From Madurella fahalii (lineage: Eukaryota; Ascomycota; Sordariomycetes; Sordariales), in NCBI GenBank assembly GCA_029876055.1, contig CM056874.1, positions 4,960,001 to 5,024,000 on the forward strand: a DNA stretch of 64,000 bases, read 5' to 3'. A program made the translations under genes and the position numbers. Of the stretch, positions 42,750 to 54,471 are shown in pieces (position 1 is the stretch's first letter; every line of letters starts with the position of its first letter). The notes beneath the pieces were generated by a model. That model made no database searches. It saw only the letters and a list, made by a program, of their open reading frames with translations, and was not told the origin of the DNA.

Positions 42750-43429
42750 TTAGGTGTCGAACCACTCAAGCGAGTCGTTCTTTGTGAAGATGGCCCGGAA
42801 GGTGTGTCCTCCATCCGGCTCCTCCTTGTCCTCCGTGTCTGGGCTCGAGTGTGTCAGTATAGTCTTAGCACCTCGCTCCCAACGCCAACCTCTCTCCTGG
42901 GTGGATACGTACGGATGCTGTGAAGCGAGGCCTGGTCATCAGGACCACCGGTAAAGGCACGGAAGTGGATATAAGCCGGGCCGTCGTCGGGCATGGCTGG
43001 AATGCGCACCTTGCCGAACAGATGCACCCCGTAGGCGGAGACGGCCACGCGTACTTCTTGCAAGTCGTCAGGTCCGAAGCCTGCCAGCTGCGCGTCACTG
43101 AGGTGCTTGACGGCGGCAAAATACTCTGGCTCGTGTTCTGCGTGCGAGGCGTGAGCAACGTGCCTGGCCTGGTTGCAGAGGGTGAGGGAAGAGGGCACAA
43201 GGGTAAGATAGTTAGCTCACTGGTGTGCTCGTGGCGCAGATGCACCAGAGTCTTCTTTAGCTCGTGCTCAATCTGCCTGAACACATTGATGGACTCTTCC
43301 TTTGGCGCATGTGATTCACTGAGGTCCACTGTGTCTGCGGTTGCCTGGATGGGCCGGGTTGGTTGTGTTAGCAGAGACCCCGGAAGGGAGCGATCCAGTC
43401 TATAAATTTCGGCATCATGTGCTCACCAT
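42750..43429 (-). CDS. Conserved-looking small protein of unknown function (148 aa, four exons)
   Basis: Exons: 43429-43427 (only the start codon), 43344-43246, 43168-42913, 42838-42750. The introns (82, 77 and 74 bp) have GTGAGC, GTGCAT and GTACGT donors; the first has CTAAC. The assembled protein has a charged N-terminal helix (KEESINVFRQIEHELKKTL), a centre VRVAVSAYGVHLFGKVRIP and AYIHFRAFTGG, and a C-terminus TFRAIFTKNDSLEWFDT. There is no signal peptide or membrane segment. The beta pattern with Y-I-H-F-R-A-F recalls stefin/cystatin folds, but the QxVxG signature is absent, so I make no functional claim. A 52-bp alternative for intron 2 (donor 43220) breaks the frame. It is convergent with MAK21, 166 bp apart. 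Confidence 0.72.
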
Positions 43430-44457
43430 TCCTGATGCTGTTAGTTCAGTCCGATACCCGTGGTAGATGGATGCTTGGTGTCGCCCAGGCAGCCGGTGTT
43501 GGAACTTGCACAGTTGTTGTCGATGCTGGCTTGGTTGCGTCAGTTCCAGGAGTCGGCGGGGAAGGGATCCGTCTCTCCGTGAAGCGTGGTACCAAGGTAC
43601 CTCATGCATCACGTCTCAGAGCTCAATACTCCACTCTGGTAATCATGCGTCGTTTCCCCCCAACCTTGACTCTCACTCCCCACGCTCACAAGAGATAGAC
43701 CGCTATATTTCGGGAAACGATGACAGAGCTCAAGTTTACCTTATAGACTCAGGCGGATACCTGGGGAGTGTCGCCTCCCATGTCAAGTGGTCAAGTGGCT
43801 GACATCGGGCGTATCTGAGCGCCTCATAGCTTCCGTTTGCCTCCTGTTCTATGTCCCTGGTAGTAGATGGGATAATATGCCTTATAGAGAAGGCAAAGCA
43901 AGTATGCCATGACTACAGTATGGCCCGTAGCGCGACCTACTATTGAAGGGTAAGTGCTGGGAACCACTCCTATAAGGAAACGCGTTTGTGGGACCTAGTG
44001 ATCTGTTATCTAATCAGCAAGGGCGAGAAGCCGAGGCTGGATTTATGCATGGGACGGGATTTCTTCTAGAAGCGTAATCCCGGTCAGCGGCCATAAGAAA
44101 GGTCCCTTAGCTTACCATGCGATATCTGCCAAAACCATACAGAACGACATTTGCTTTGCCTCGAGGAGCCGGCGTTTCCGATTGTGCGTTGCCCACGGAA
44201 GCATAGGAGTCGGGCGCATCCGGATGTGGTGCGGCTGCGGGAAGTGGCACACACCTCAGAACAGGGCGCGCCGATTTGCTACTAGGTATGTGTGTGCCGA
44301 AACCGTGATGTGTGATCCGTATGCCCGTGAAAGTCTCGCTGACTGGAGAGAGGTGGGTCCGCCCCTGGACTCACCGGCCGATTGCTTCGCGATAGCCGGT
44401 ATCCCACCGCGCAAAAGGCAACCGAGACCCCGTTCGTCGCTGCTCCGCCCTGCGAGG
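43430..44457. other. Intergenic region, about 1 kb, no recognised feature
   Basis: It is the shared upstream DNA of two divergent genes. Frames present here are short or overlap the 5' exon of the thioesterase gene. No repeat or RNA gene was recognised. Confidence 0.5.
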
Positions 44458-45489
44458 ATGTCTTCTCGGTTATTTTCCACCTCGCGCCGCCGTGTGCGTA
44501 GTCTTCCGCTAGCTTCCCCCCCGTTGTTCCCGAACTCCAACTCCTCGTACTTTCACGACCTCAGCCGGTAATCCGTCCCATTCACGGTGTCATCGTCTTG
44601 TGTTTAGTCGGCTGACTTCCTGGATTGTGTTAAACCCCAGACGCAGGCGCCGCCGCACCGGTAGTTGGCCGCGCGCCCTTTTTCCGCAGAGCAGCTTCCA
44701 TCACCGGCCGGATCGTACTCTTCACCACATTCGGTTTCATCATGGCCGCAGCGCCTGCGTATGAATCAGCGGCGGCGATCCTGTCGCCTCCAAGCGACAC
44801 TGGCAGCCTTGACCTCTTCGCGGCGCAGGACGAGGAGTCGAAGACAAAAGAGGAGTATATCAACTCGCACCCGCTAGTCGCATCCCTCCGAGCCGACCCT
44901 GACTTTATCGAATCGCGCCCGCATATGAAGATTCCCCCGTCATGGCGGAGGCATAACCTGACGGGCGGCACCCTGATAGGCCCTGGGAAGATGGTCATCC
45001 CGCCGTTTAGCTGGACCGAACGAACCGGCAAGAGCTACGTGCAAATAACGCACGTGGGAACAGATCTCTGTGGTCACATGGGCATTATCCATGGCGGTTT
45101 CTTGGCCACGATGCTGGATGAGGGCTTGGCGAGGTGCTGTTTCCCGGTCTTGCCTTTCAACATGGGCATGACGGCAAAGCTGGAGATCAATTACAAGGCA
45201 CCCGCCATGGCGGACCAGTATTTGGTGCTCCGGGCCACAACTGTCAAAGCGCAGGGGAGAAAAGCGTGGGTCGAAGGCCATATTGAGACGCTTCCTACCG
45301 AGGAGGGCCAGGAGCCAACCATATTGGCAACGGCGAGCGCCCTTTACATCTCGCCCAGGCAGGCATCAGTACGTTCCCCTATACATGCTGGCGTCTGCCA
45401 TAATCCGCTGTGCGTGACTCTCTGTTGCTGATCGAAATTCTTTTCCTTCTAAAAATTAGATGATGGCAAAGGTCTACCCGGTGAGCTAG
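44458..45489 (+). CDS. Mitochondrial hotdog-fold thioesterase (272 aa, three exons)
   Basis: Exons: 44458-44567, 44690-45368, 45460-45489. Exon 1 is a typical mitochondrial presequence (MSSRLFSTSRRRVRSLPLA). It is followed by a likely membrane segment (GRIVLFTTFGFIMAAAPAY) and a 4HBT/PaaI-type thioesterase domain with GHMGIIHGGFLATMLDEGLARC, the family's HGG helix. The PaaI-like class hydrolyses acyl-CoA thioesters; the substrate is not known. The acceptor at 44689 (CTTTTTCCGCAG with CTGAC upstream) was chosen because it alone keeps frame with exon 1. The last exon adds ten codons ending KVYPVS. A start at the internal ATG 44742 would lack the presequence. Confidence 0.85.
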
Positions 45490-46024
45490 GTCTGTCGACA
45501 GTATATAACCCCGGACTTTTAGCGCGATGGCATCGGTGACCGAAAAAGATTGCCGATATAGAGTAGTAGAGCATAGAGGGAGCTTAGCACGGATACAGAG
45601 TGCTGTGGAGTTCCGGCGTGTGGGTGCATTGTTACCTGCCTGCACCGGGCACCCTAGAAATAGAGAGCATAGAACAATGGTGGCGTGTCGAGTTTTCTGC
45701 GCAAATCGCCGACTAAAATGACGCCATCTACCCCTGAGACGGCGCATGCGCTGGTTCACCCCACCCCGGACCGGAGAACAGCCCGAGTCGTTCCGTCGGA
45801 GGCCGGCGGGAACGGCGGCACCTGTGGCCGCGATCGGTGCTGCCCCACTTGTCTCTCTCTCTTTTGCGACATTAGGCCTCTACATCCATAAAATCAGCGC
45901 AGCCTGCTGCCTAACTTTTTGTTACTTTTCCACCCTGCGTTTCACTCAGTTGTATTTTCCGCATCCCTGCTGGACACTACTATCAACTTGTGTGTTGGCT
46001 TTTAAGGGGTGTTAGATACAGGAA
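45490..46024. promoter_or_regulatory. Upstream region of the APS kinase gene
   Basis: A 535-bp non-coding stretch with pyrimidine-rich blocks (for example CTCTCTCTCTTTT near 45860). I could not identify a definite binding site for a sulfur regulator. Confidence 0.4.
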
Positions 46025-46883
46025 ATGGCGACGTAAGTACCTACTGGCTCTCTTGCGCGCCTCTGCCCCGCCTTCCGCCCCACCAATCCCACGGCGGCCA
46101 GCCGGCGGGACTCTCGGACACCACATTCATCCCATGTCAAAGCCGGTGATACCTTACAGAGACTAAAGGGCAAAGCAGCAACATCACCTGGCACCCGTCG
46201 CTCACGCGGCACGAGCGGAACCAATTGCGCCGCCAGCGCGGCTTTACCGTCTGGTTCACCGGGTTATCGGCTTCCGGCAAGTCAACGGTTGCGACGGCCC
46301 TCGAGCAGCACCTGCTTCACATTGGCCTGGCGGCCTACCGGCTCGACGGCGACAATGTGCGCTTCGGGCTGAACAAGGACCTGGGTTTTTCGGAGAAGGA
46401 TCGTAACGAGAACATCCGTCGCATTGCTGAGGTATGTATCGGATATCTGCTCTTCTCGCGTGCACTCGGCAGCTCGTTTTCTCGTCTCTCTGCTAACTCC
46501 ACCGCTAGGTCGCGAAGCTTTTTGCTGACTCCTCCACCATCGCCCTAACATCCTTCATCTCTCCTTACCGCGCGGACCGACAGATCGCGCGTGACCTGCA
46601 TGCCCAGTCCTCACAAGCGGGCGATGACCCCCTGCCCTTCATTGAGGTCTTTGTCGACATACCCCTGGAGGAGGCCGAGAAGCGGGATCCCAAGGGTCTG
46701 TACAAGAAGGCACGGGCCGGCGAGATCAAGGACTTTACCGGGATCTCAGCGCCTTATGAGGCGCCCGAAGCGCCCGAGATCACCATCCGAACGGACCAAC
46801 TGAGCGTCGAAGAATGCGTCCGGAAGATTGTGGATTACTTGGCGGAAAAGGGCCTGATCACTCAGACGCAGGAAACAAGATGA
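46025..46883 (+). CDS. Adenylylsulfate (APS) kinase (211 aa, three exons)
   Basis: It phosphorylates adenylylsulfate to PAPS in sulfate assimilation (the MET14 step of yeast). Exons: 46025-46032 (eight coding bases), 46179-46431, 46509-46883. The protein opens MATNITWHPSLTRHERN and has the P-loop GLSASGKST, the substrate loop LDGDNVRFGLN, DLGFSEKDRNENIRRIAEVAKLFADS, and FISPYRADR..AR near the second nucleotide loop, then FIEVFVD and KGLYKKARAGEIKDFTGI. Length and motif order match fungal APS kinases. Intron 1 (146 bp) splits the third codon. It is convergent with the V-ATPase subunit gene, 129 bp apart. Confidence 0.94.
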
Positions 46884-47012
46884 AGGCGCCCGCCGGGGGA
46901 GACTGAGCATGTCTTATTATCCGGCTTGATGGGGCTTGGTCTATATAACGATGGGGTTAGGAGTGGAACTTGGCGCAAGATTCCGCAGCCATTTGGCATG
47001 AACCCGGTCTTA

Positions 47013-48360
47013 CTAAGGAAGATCAATCTCATAATACACATATGCCGTGTACTCGTTGCCTTCGCCAGAGCCCAGTCCTGCGGCGGCCAGCTCGGACGTG
47101 AGCGATGCGTCGTCTTTCGTCACCCGACCTCGCTTGTCTCTTCCAAACGCGTTTCCGCCGAGGTAAGAATATGCCGAGTCTAGGGCTGTTTTGACCTTCT
47201 TGGCCAACTTAGGGGTAGTCTGGGACCATGTCAGCCGAGGCGAAATAATTTGGAGTACGATTCGGATCTTACTTTGACGAGTGCGCATACGAATTCTAAC
47301 GGCAAGCCGTATCTTAGGACCGTCTCGACGAACACTCGCAATGTCATGACATGGGCCCAGATCATGACGGTCTCGCTCCACCCCGTCCGACCCAGCCACA
47401 GAGCCTCCCCCCAAACCTTCTTCTCCTCCTTGGTGACGCGGTCAAGTTCGCGCTGCTCCTCTTCCTTGCCGCCCTCAACGTATTTGTACTGGCGAGGCGT
47501 CCATTTCTGCTCGCGGCACTTTTGCAGGAACTCGGCACTGGTCTTCTTAAACGTTGTTACCGCAAATAGCGTGAACTCGTCATCTTGGGCGACCTGGATA
47601 GACGACCGCGGCACCACCATGGGGGCCAACGTCTCGTAGCTTCGGAGGAAGTCCTTGCGCGCGTTCGTTGGCACCACGATGAGGTGGGTTTCCAGGTACT
47701 CCGAGTCCTGCACAAGCAGGCTAGGGTCAACGATGGGCGTGAGCGACTTGGTCGAAAGGTTTCCCCTATTTGCAGATTTAGCGCCTCCACTGGCGGCGGA
47801 CGAGTTGAAAGTTCCCGCAAGCCTACGTCTGTTTTCTTTGCAGTGCGGCCAAGGTGGTCTTGACCCCGTTGTACTGGTTGAACTTGGCCTTGACGTCGTT
47901 GTCGATAGTCTGCAGCTCCTTTTGCAAGTTTTCGATCAACTCTCCCAACGGCCTGTCGACTGCGTATCGGACCTTGTTCCATTGGAAGGAGCGCAGATAA
48001 TGGTCTGTGGGTTCTGTGGATCTTCGGTCAGACATGCGACGCCTGAATGGCCGGCTGGGGATCCGAATGCCTACTGTCATTGACCATCTTCTGTTGCGCC
48101 GCTTTGTCTTCATCACCGTCGAGAATACTTCTGAGGGAATCGGCCACCTTTGCGACAGCTGCCTCGCAGGTTGCATTGAGCTTGGCTAGGTCGTCTGCGT
48201 GCTGCACGAGGGCGTCGAGCGTGCCGATCTTGAACGATGGTATTGAAAACGGTAGGGTCTCGCCATTATCCCGCCCGACCGTGGCGGCCAGTGCTGTCAT
48301 GGGATCATCGTCGAAGATTCGGAGCGGGAGTGAGACAAGCGCGTATTGAGCTGGCTGCAT
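47013..48360 (-). CDS. VMA5: V-type ATPase subunit C, Vma5-type (390 aa, four exons)
   Basis: Subunit C of the V1 sector links the peripheral stalks of the vacuolar proton pump and governs reversible V1-Vo assembly. Exons: 48360-48075, 48013-47827, 47765-47273, 47219-47013; the introns are 53-61 bp. Recognised blocks are YALVSLPLRIF, FSIPSFKIGTLDALV, DKPTDHYLRSFQWN, FNQYNGVKTTLAALQRKQTGNLSTKSL, YLETHLIVVPTNARKDF, RQYKYVEGGKEEEQRE, the C-terminal HVMTLRVFVETVLRYGLP, and SYLGGNAFGRDKRGR. Length is close to yeast Vma5 (392 aa). Confidence 0.94.
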
Positions 48361-49843
48361 GGTCGATCGCAACAGCGTGGTGAGTGGGTGACCGGTATGC
48401 TTCGGAGCTAGCGAAGGACGGACGGCTAGCAGGCGACTTGTCGTCAGCGTGGCACCAGAGGGCCAAAGTAAGGGATGGCTCTCACGGTGTTGCGGTTTGT
48501 TCCGCGGGGTGGGCTTGCTGGACCGATGGTTGCAGCGGAGTGGGGACGTGTTGACTGGTGCAGTTCGCTTACAGGAAGACGTCACTCGGGGACTGGAGAG
48601 ATGAAAGCAGCGGATCAGAGCGCGGAGGAGTTTAATGGGTAGAAAGTGAGCGCGAGCAACAGCGCAAATGAGGGGATATCTGATGGGCGAGAGTTTGGTG
48701 GTGAGCTTGTGCCGCGCGTTGGATCGATGATGTTGGAACACCTCCAACACCCGAAAGTGGGGAGCTCTGCCTGCCCCTGGTTGCCCTTAACCTTACTCGA
48801 GGCACAGATTACTTTCTGGCGAAATTCTGTGTAATTCCCAAGCCATGCCAATCGGTATGTACAGGCATCCCGTCAGAGCCTCGGTAGGATCCTGTAATTA
48901 CAGTACTGGCGCCTGTAATATACGAGGAGACAGCCTTAGGCACTGCCAATCGCTGCGACCTGACAGGATTTTCAGGATTTGAGTAAGTTCGCTGTTGAAT
49001 GACAGTTTGTAGCTAGTAGCTGAGTTAGTGTCGAGCTTTTCCTCAAAAATCTTCGTTCCAAGGTTCATACGGCGTTTGCTCTCCGCCCTTTCCCTACTGG
49101 TTGGGGGGTACCTCTGGCTTTCGATCTTCTGCAGTGCCACCAAGGGTCGCTACGGCTTTTAGGCCATTGGTCATGCCTTGGATTCTGGAGTCCCACCACC
49201 ACACCACACCATCGAATTCTCGCAACCAGCGGCATATCGTTCTCTGAATAGCTATCGCAGTCCGGCTGCGAAACCGGCATGGCAGTCTTCTCTCGATCAA
49301 CGACATAGTCTTGAGACTGTCGACGCACATTCAGCCGCGCGGCTGAGTCTCCCCCCACCTCTCCCGCCGAGCGTGCCATCTCTAGCTCGCACGGGACCGC
49401 CTTCCGCAACTTCGACCATTTCGGGTAGAGCGCGGTAGATTAGGTGCTCACAGCCAGCCATCCGACCCGAATTATATCGAGCACGTTGCGTGGCTGTATC
49501 TACCTCCCTCCTTACGACTCGGGGTTTTGGAGTTTGCGGCGATCAAGCCCAGTGAAGCCCTCCGGCGGCAATCCTCGTCGCACGTCTTAGGCGAGTGGAG
49601 TCGCGACGCCTGTTTTCATTCATTCGGACTTCTCTCGCTGTCAATCCTGTCCTCGGACCGTTTGTGGAACTCCTTGGCCTTGACGTCCACCGAACATGTC
49701 GGTTGTGCCCTGACCGCAAGCCCTGCCGCGCCGCAGCATCCAGCCCAAGTGGTGCGCTCGTCAGAGCAACCCGAGAACCTCGGAACAAATCCCCATTCGT
49801 TCAAGCGGAGCCCGCGGCCGTCTTGCGGCGTGATCTCTTCGGG
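48361..49843. promoter_or_regulatory. Divergent upstream region, 1.5 kb
   Basis: It separates the V-ATPase subunit gene (-) and the AT-hook gene (+). Frames here are overlapping and without recognisable domains. It probably holds the two promoters and a long 5' leader of the AT-hook gene. Confidence 0.45.
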
Positions 49844-52474
49844 ATGGAGACGTCGTCAGGTAAGCCGCTCTGTGGTTCTCTCTTGGAAGAGTCGGTCGCT
49901 GACTGCGAAGCTGGCGTTGCTAATATAGTTGGGGTTGCACCAGGCCGCTCTAGCTCCGCGACGGCTCCTAAAGTGACTCCTGTTCCGGTGCCTAAGCCAG
50001 GCGCAATATCGTCTTTTCCTCCCTCTACCAGCCATGCCGCACCGTCTAGGCAGACGCTAAACGGCGCCTCAGCAGCGACAGCCCCACCCGCACCCGCATC
50101 TTGCTTTGGTACCATTGCTAGTATCGAGGACGCCTCGAGCGGTCCCCATCGGGATGGCCGAATCCGCAACCCCGTACCAAGCAAGCTCAAGGGAAAAACC
50201 GACGGCTCCAAGGGGAATTTCAGTGTGATGCATATGGAGGTCGCTGGAAGGAGCGAGGCCGCAGAGCGCGATGCTGAGGCGAAGAGAACTAGCGAAAGTA
50301 CAGAGCTGGCGGCCAAACGTGCCTATGAACATGGCTACGTCTCTCTACGGAGGAGCCGGTTCATACACGTTCCGGACGAGCCAGTAGCCAAGCCCTTCAT
50401 ACCCGCCTCAACGCCAGCTTCTGCATCGAGCCAGCCCGAGCGCCGTACGCCCCTGAATCCCGAAGAGACAAAGTCTGAGCAGGCGCGTTTGTTGACTCTG
50501 CTAAGGAGTCTGCATCCAGTTCTCGTGGTGGACCAGATATGTAAGGCGCTTGCTTTTTTCGGCGGCATCCCTGGAGCGCCGCCACCCGTAGATGGTGCGT
50601 TCCCCGAAAGCGCAGAGGCAAATGGCCCAGGTAGCCTCTTTGTAGGCTGGGTTGCCGAGATATTTCCCAAGTTGGGAGGGAACTCTGGACAGCAGAGTTT
50701 AAACGCTGCACGGCAGCTTGACACGCCTGAAGCAACCAGGCGTAAGCGCGGCCGGCCGAAAGGGAGCAAAGCTACGAAATCCCGGAGAGATAAAGGCGTC
50801 AAGAAGGGGCCCATCAGGGCTTCTTCAAGCGCGAATCAGCGACAGCAAGGGGACGCTCCAGACGAGAGCTGGGTTGACATTGATGACGATGCCATGGATG
50901 ATGTCGATGCAAATGTTATGCTCCTCGCCCAAGCCACGAGCCCGCAGCCGCAACCAGAAACTCCGCGTGCAGCTACTATGCCAGGTGCGTCAGCTCGAAC
51001 AGCCTTGCCCGGGGCTCCTGCGACCGGGGGCGCCCCAGCGGAGGGCGCATCGAGTGCCAGGAAACGGGGTCGTCCAAAAGGTTCGAAGAACCGGCCAAAG
51101 GACTCGGCCGGGAGTTCCTCGCAAATGTCTGGGGAGACATCACAGGCAGTTACCCAGTTTTCCCGGACTCCGGACGCGTCCTCGCAAGCTCCCCTGGTGC
51201 AGCAAATTCCGCAATCAGCCCAATTACCGGAGGGCTCTGGGGCACGCCAATCCTTTACGGCCGTCAACTCAACAACGCCAGCGCCCGTCAAGCGGAAAGT
51301 CGGGAGGCCAAGGGGTTCGGGGCCTAAGCAGCAGGCGCAAGCACAGTTGGGCGAAGCTTCACCAGCATTACAGCAGCAAAGAGGATCCGAAACAGCCGCG
51401 TTAGCGGGCTTACCAGCTACGCAGGCGCAAGCGCCGACTTACCAAGTGCCGCAGACGGTTCAGAGTTCTCAGGGGCAAGTTCTGACGGTACCCACTCCAC
51501 CGACGGCTAATCCAGCGCAAACAAAGGATTCCAGCAATGCCGGGCAGAAAAGGAAAAGGAAGGGGGGTAAAGACGCCGGTCTTTCTCACCCTGATATGAA
51601 TAACCCGCCTCCCCCATCTCCACAAGTAAATGGTCTCACCTTACCGACGCCACCAAGTACTTCGAGACCGCCTCCACCCGGATCTGCTGGGCCTCCTCCA
51701 CCTAAGCGTCCGCGGAAGGGAAAAGAGCCAGGATTTCCACGACGGGTGGGTAACGAGGCAGCGGCTGGAGGGCCTGGGAGTGTCTCTGCGGGGGGGCTGC
51801 TGTCTCCAAACTCAGCGCCGAATCCCAGCCCTAGACCGGGCCCGGCTCCTTCTCCTGCAGTAGTCAACAAGCCCGAGCCATCCCTGGTTTCGACGTCAGT
51901 GTCTACTGAGCCGCAGATACCATCAATACACTCGCCTCATCAGAGCCACTTCGAGGTGCAATCTCCTACGATGGAGAATTACGAGGCGCAATTGCAAGCT
52001 CAGTTGGAGCAGCATACCGAGGTTGAGACGCAAGGGATGGCCTCTCAGAACCGCACAGATCCAACACAACTCATATCAAGTCGCCTACCACAGCAGCAGC
52101 AGCAGCAGCAACAACAACAACAACAACCACAACAGCAGCAGCAGCAGCAACAACTGCCACCACAGCCGCAGCAACACCAGCAACATCAGCAACAGAAACA
52201 CGGCCAGCAACATCACCACCACCATCAGCAGCAACTTCAGCAGAGGCAGCAGCATCAGCAGCAGCAGCAGCAGCAGCATGCTTCGACTGCCCATAGTCGA
52301 TCCCCCAATCCGCAACAACAACTACCAAATTCGCAAGCGACCAACAGCCCGTCAATCGCGCAGCAACAGGCAAGAGTTTCTCAAAACCACTATAATCAGA
52401 ACCGTGCTACGAACGCCCAATACCAGCAGCAGCCGCAACAACAACACCAAAATTATGTGTCCCCGCAGACGGAT

Positions 52475-52510
<36 letters not shown>

Positions 52511-53284
52511 CAACAACAACAACAACAACAACCACAGCAGCAACCGCAGCCGCAGCCGCAACCGCAACAGTTTCCAGGAGGACAGCAACACTCGCAAAGC
52601 ACGCAGGTACCGTCTGCCCAGCAGTATCCGACGAGCGCAACCCAGCCGCAGCAGTATGCTCCGAATCAACAGCAGTATGCGCCAAACCAGCAGCAGCAGT
52701 ATTCAACCAGCCAGCAGCAGCGCTACCAACATCAGCTCGTAACTACCTCGGCAGCTACCAGCTCGTACACAGCGCAGCAGTCCCCGCAGTTCAGTGCGTC
52801 CGCGAACAATAATTATAACACGACGGATGGAACTTATCGCAACCAAGCCGCATCTCTCAGCAACACTTCTTATGGCCAACGGAACCAGTCTGTCACGCCG
52901 TCGGTTGCCACCTCCTTCCGGACCAACAGTACACACGGCCTACAGCACCATTCTCCCTCGTTTGGTACATCCACCGGCGGCATGCCACAACGCTCTGGTA
53001 GCACAAGCCACTCGACGACTCAAAGCATGCAAGGACTGGCCGGTGTCCAGACGTTCACGGGGAACGCTGCTGCTACTGACTGGGGCCTATTTGAGGCTGG
53101 TCACTTGGACGCGTCGGGCCACCAAGGGGCGATGGCGTTGAGCAACGCAAACTACGGCGTCAACGCGGCAAGCGTACGGGCACCGCCCAGCACAGCATCC
53201 GCGTTTGCGCCGACCGGTCTGGGGGCATTTGATACCTCTGGTCTGGGCAGTGGCGACCGCTACTATGGAGTCGGGCGGAGGTGA
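49844..53284 (+). CDS. AT-hook, glutamine-rich nuclear protein (1123 aa spliced, 1146 unspliced)
   Basis: It is probably a chromatin-bound regulator; the target is unknown. The frame is open back to 49595, but the first in-frame ATG is 49844. A good donor (CAG|GTAAGC at 49860) and acceptor (ending 49928) define an in-frame 69-bp intron, so both isoforms would be readable. Three AT-hooks are visible: RKRGRPKGSK near residue 277, RKRGRPKGSK near 383 and KRKVGRPRGSG near 460 (spliced numbering), which bind the minor groove of AT-rich DNA. An ordered patch, LLTLLRSLHPVLVVDQICKA, precedes them. The second half is low complexity: glutamine/histidine tracts near residues 726-790 and 853-890, then S/T/Q/N-rich sequence to the end. 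No catalytic domain is seen. Confidence 0.82.
52089..52570 (+). repeat. CAG/CAA trinucleotide tracts (polyglutamine)
   Basis: Two mixed CAG/CAA blocks (about 52089-52290 and 52469-52570) encode long glutamine runs broken by P, H and L. Mixed codons stabilise such tracts, but length variation among strains would be expected. Long frames on other strands here (poly-L, poly-A, poly-N) are artefacts of this repeat. Confidence 0.9.
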
Positions 53285-54471
53285 GGACCGGCAATGTCCT
53301 GCTTTTCTCACCTTCTTTTCTTATATTTGGGTCAACATGGAAGATTGCGTGAGAACATGGGTGTGGAGAAAACGGCCGATGCTTGGGTTTCTCGATGGAT
53401 TCGGCCTTTCTTGTCTTTTCTTTTTTTCTTTTTTCCTATCTCTTTTTCTCTTTCGGTCGTCTGTGCATGGTGTCTGGTTGGTCTCCTAGGAGCGTTGCCG
53501 TTTCTTAGGTTCTTCTCATATTAGCTATGCTCTGGCTGGTAATCGCTTTGTTGTCCTTCGAGTTGAGAGGGAAAGGGTCGCCATCTCGGAGTTGGGGTGT
53601 CACCTATTTGCCGGGTATCTTGCGGGCTACATTGTGGGGCTTTTTCGTTGTCCGTCCCGCGACGCGGTGTACAAAATATAATGACTTCAGGGTCCTTCCT
53701 TTTTTTTGAGAAACATACGCAGTGAATGACTGTAGGTTATTTTTACCTTCAAGGCGAAGGGGCGCTTAGCTTAGCCTTTAAGTAATACAAGAAACGATAT
53801 AAATCACTGACGACACGGCTCTTGCATTTCAATGTTAGATACCCCGCATTGGATCAGATGATGGGTGAATATTGTGTTTGAATTAGAACATTGGAAGCCG
53901 ATGGCGGTCTATTATGGTCGTCCAGCCACTACGACGGAAGGGGTATTCGATAAGGCAGAAGAGAGGCTCCTTCGAAAGACACCCCCTTGTGTTGTGACGA
54001 TGAGGTCCCTGACAATGCCATGCAGCAGAATCCCAAAGTGCACAAAGAGAAGGAAGCAAAGAAGAAACACAAAGTTAACCCCAGACAAACACCCCCTTTC
54101 CCTCCCCTGAGAGGCCCAGGAAATACAACAGGGGGAAGACCGCATACACCCGGCTCGCCATGCTGATCTCTTGCCAGAGACACCCGCACATATCGGGTGA
54201 GAAAGCCCCAGAACGCCTGTAAATGCCTTTTGATTTTGGAAAAGCCAAGGTCGACAAAGAAAACCAAATACGTAGGGTGCGTTTGCAGTCAGCTGTCATC
54301 GCTTCGTGACAAACTTGACGTGTGATAGGAAAAAGACGTGGCGGATTCAAGGCCGCTGCTCACTACCCCTTTAGTCGGGGACCGTGAAGGGGAAAAAAAA
54401 CAACCAAAAGAAAACGAGAAAAAGGCGAATATGAGAAAAACGCGGCGGAAGAAGTTCCGCGGTCGGATAGT
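53285..54471. other. Intergenic region between convergent genes
   Basis: It contains the 3' flanks of the AT-hook and F-box genes, with T-rich stretches after 53400 typical of a 3' UTR. No gene was recognised. Confidence 0.5.

Noticed and set aside
43415..43612. A possible longer 5' coding exon for the 148-aa gene, with a cysteine-containing frame.
   Set aside because: The only phase that joins to exon 2 makes ATG 43427-43429 the start; upstream frames hit stops.
44182..44571. A 129-codon plus frame starting upstream of the thioesterase.
   Set aside because: Only its last 37 codons (from ATG 44458, a mitochondrial presequence) fit the thioesterase gene; the upstream part lacks conservation clues.
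52071..52742. Long frames in the other phases and strand over the polyglutamine region (poly-L, poly-A/V, poly-S/N).
   Set aside because: They are shadows of the CAG/CAA repeat inside the AT-hook gene.
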